Shown: positions 6,052 to 6,540 of the stretch, piece after piece
How positions within the stretch are numbered: the first letter of the stretch is position 1
Layout: each line of letters starts with the position of its first letter
Translations under genes and position numbers: made by a program
Assembly: GCA_947440735.1 (NCBI GenBank)
Contig: CANESA010000032.1
Coordinates: forward strand, 1-6,540
Length of the DNA stretch: 6,540 nt
Direction: 5' to 3'
Source: Candidatus Nanopelagicaceae bacterium
Lineage (GTDB): Bacteria; Actinomycetota; Actinomycetes; Nanopelagicales; Nanopelagicaceae
Notes under the pieces: generated by a model
What the model was told of the DNA's origin: nothing
The model's database searches: none
The model's input: only the letters and a program-made list of their open reading frames with translations

Positions 6052-6540
6052 GTGAGTAAGCCAATTAAGCGTGAATACGGGGATCGCACTATCCCAGCAT
6101 GGGCGACCGGCAAGGGTGGCGCAGATTTCGTCGACGTGAAATACCACGTGGCAGATGGCATCGCCAAGATCACCATCAATCGCCCCGAAGTACGTAACGC
6201 ATTCCGCCCACAGACAATTATTGAGCTGCAACAAGCATTCTCACTCGCTCGCGATAACTCAGAAGTTGGCGTCATTATCTTGACCGGCGAAGGCACCGAA
6301 GCATTCTGTTCTGGTGGAGATATCAGCGTTCGCGGTGATGATGGATACCTCGGCGATGACGAACTCGCACGAAGCGGTGTTGGACGCCTTAACGTTTTAG
6401 ATTTACAGATTCAAATTCGCAGAACACCAAAGCCTGTCATCGCAATGGTTGCAGGTTGGGCGATCGGTGGCGGACATGTTCTTCATGTTGTCTGCGATCT
6501 CACGATTGCAGCAGAGAATGCAAAATTTGGACAGACCGGA
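6052..6540 (+). CDS. menB: 1,4-Dihydroxy-2-naphthoyl-CoA synthase (MenB), N-terminal part, runs off the right edge
   Basis: A crotonase-fold enzyme that closes the second ring of o-succinylbenzoyl-CoA to give DHNA-CoA. The first 163 codons are visible, of about 270-310 in the family. Recognisable features are [12 protein letters not shown] (42-53), the first oxyanion-hole region FCSGGD (85-90) followed by VRG (93-95), [24 protein letters not shown] (112-135), the second oxyanion-hole stretch [16 protein letters not shown] (139-154), and FGQTG (159-163) at the window edge. These match MenB rather than generic enoyl-CoA hydratases. The catalytic GSFD segment would follow just beyond the edge. 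The start is GTG with a strong ribosome-binding site. Two features stand out: Ile91-Ser92 replaces the usual Gln-Lys/Arg after GGD, and Gly163 occupies the position that separates bicarbonate-dependent (Gly) from Asp-containing MenB enzymes. It is divergent from menE. Confidence 0.95.
   Translation, partial: MSKPIKREYGDRTIPAWATGKGGADFVDVKYHVADGIAKITINRPEVRNAFRPQTIIELQQAFSLARDNSEVGVIILTGEGTEAFCSGGDISVRGDDGYLGDDELARSGVGRLNVLDLQIQIRRTPKPVIAMVAGWAIGGGHVLHVVCDLTIAAENAKFGQTG

Noticed and set aside
6144..6151. CCACGTGG palindrome in menB
   Set aside because: It is an 8-bp palindrome inside clear coding sequence, 90 nt into the gene, and is expected by chance at this length.
5967..6296. Minus-strand open frame of 109 codons opposite the menB start
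   Set aside because: It spans the menB 5' end and the intergenic gap; menB has strong family motifs on the other strand, and this frame gives no recognisable protein.
1..6540. CRISPR array, IS element, tRNA or rRNA, toxin-antitoxin or defence genes
   Set aside because: Nearly all bases are accounted for by housekeeping respiratory genes in tight operons, and no repeats, terminal inverted repeats or RNA gene signatures were seen.

Overview
The window looks like chromosomal DNA of an Actinomycetota member (high-GC Gram-positive lineage) with only mid-range base composition, roughly half G+C by eye, and very compact gene packing. Neighbouring genes overlap by a few bases, intergenic gaps are 13 to 42 nt, and there are no mobile elements, RNA genes or long repeats. 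The gene content (histidine-phosphatase-like tail, TlpA/ResA lipoprotein, CcdA, ResB, CcsB, a PLDc_N small membrane protein, then menaquinone genes) follows the actinobacterial arrangement. Compactness and base composition recall streamlined freshwater actinobacteria (Nanopelagicales/acI type), but that placement is inference.

Layout. Positions 1-3756 hold one plus-strand operon. It starts with the last 34 codons of a probable histidine phosphatase family protein, followed by the four core genes of System II (Ccs/Res) cytochrome c maturation: resA-like thioredoxin lipoprotein, ccdA, resB and ccsB. Every junction is a stop/start overlap (TAATG, ATGA, TAATG, TAGTG). Positions 3770-6009 are a minus-strand operon read right to left: menE (o-succinylbenzoate-CoA ligase), menA (DHNA polyprenyltransferase) and an 86-aa PLDc_N-type membrane protein. 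It ends 13 nt from ccsB, in convergent orientation. From 6052 to the right edge runs the first 163 codons of menB (DHNA-CoA synthase) on the plus strand, divergent from menE across 42 nt.

How the genes work together. CcdA carries reducing equivalents across the membrane to the ResA-like thioredoxin, which keeps apocytochrome c CXXCH cysteines reduced. ResB and CcsB deliver heme and attach it covalently outside the membrane. MenE activates o-succinylbenzoate to its CoA ester, MenB closes the naphthoate ring, and MenA prenylates DHNA to demethylmenaquinone. The window therefore joins two halves of one respiratory supply line: the quinone pool and the c-type cytochromes that oxidise it in actinobacteria.

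I see no defence system, integrated element or clearly new system. The points most worth checking are the divergent menE/menB control region with a dyad over the menE start codon, the unusual active-site loop and type I (QTG) signature of MenB, the conserved-looking acidic tail of the PLDc_N protein, and an imperfect dyad spanning the convergent gene ends.
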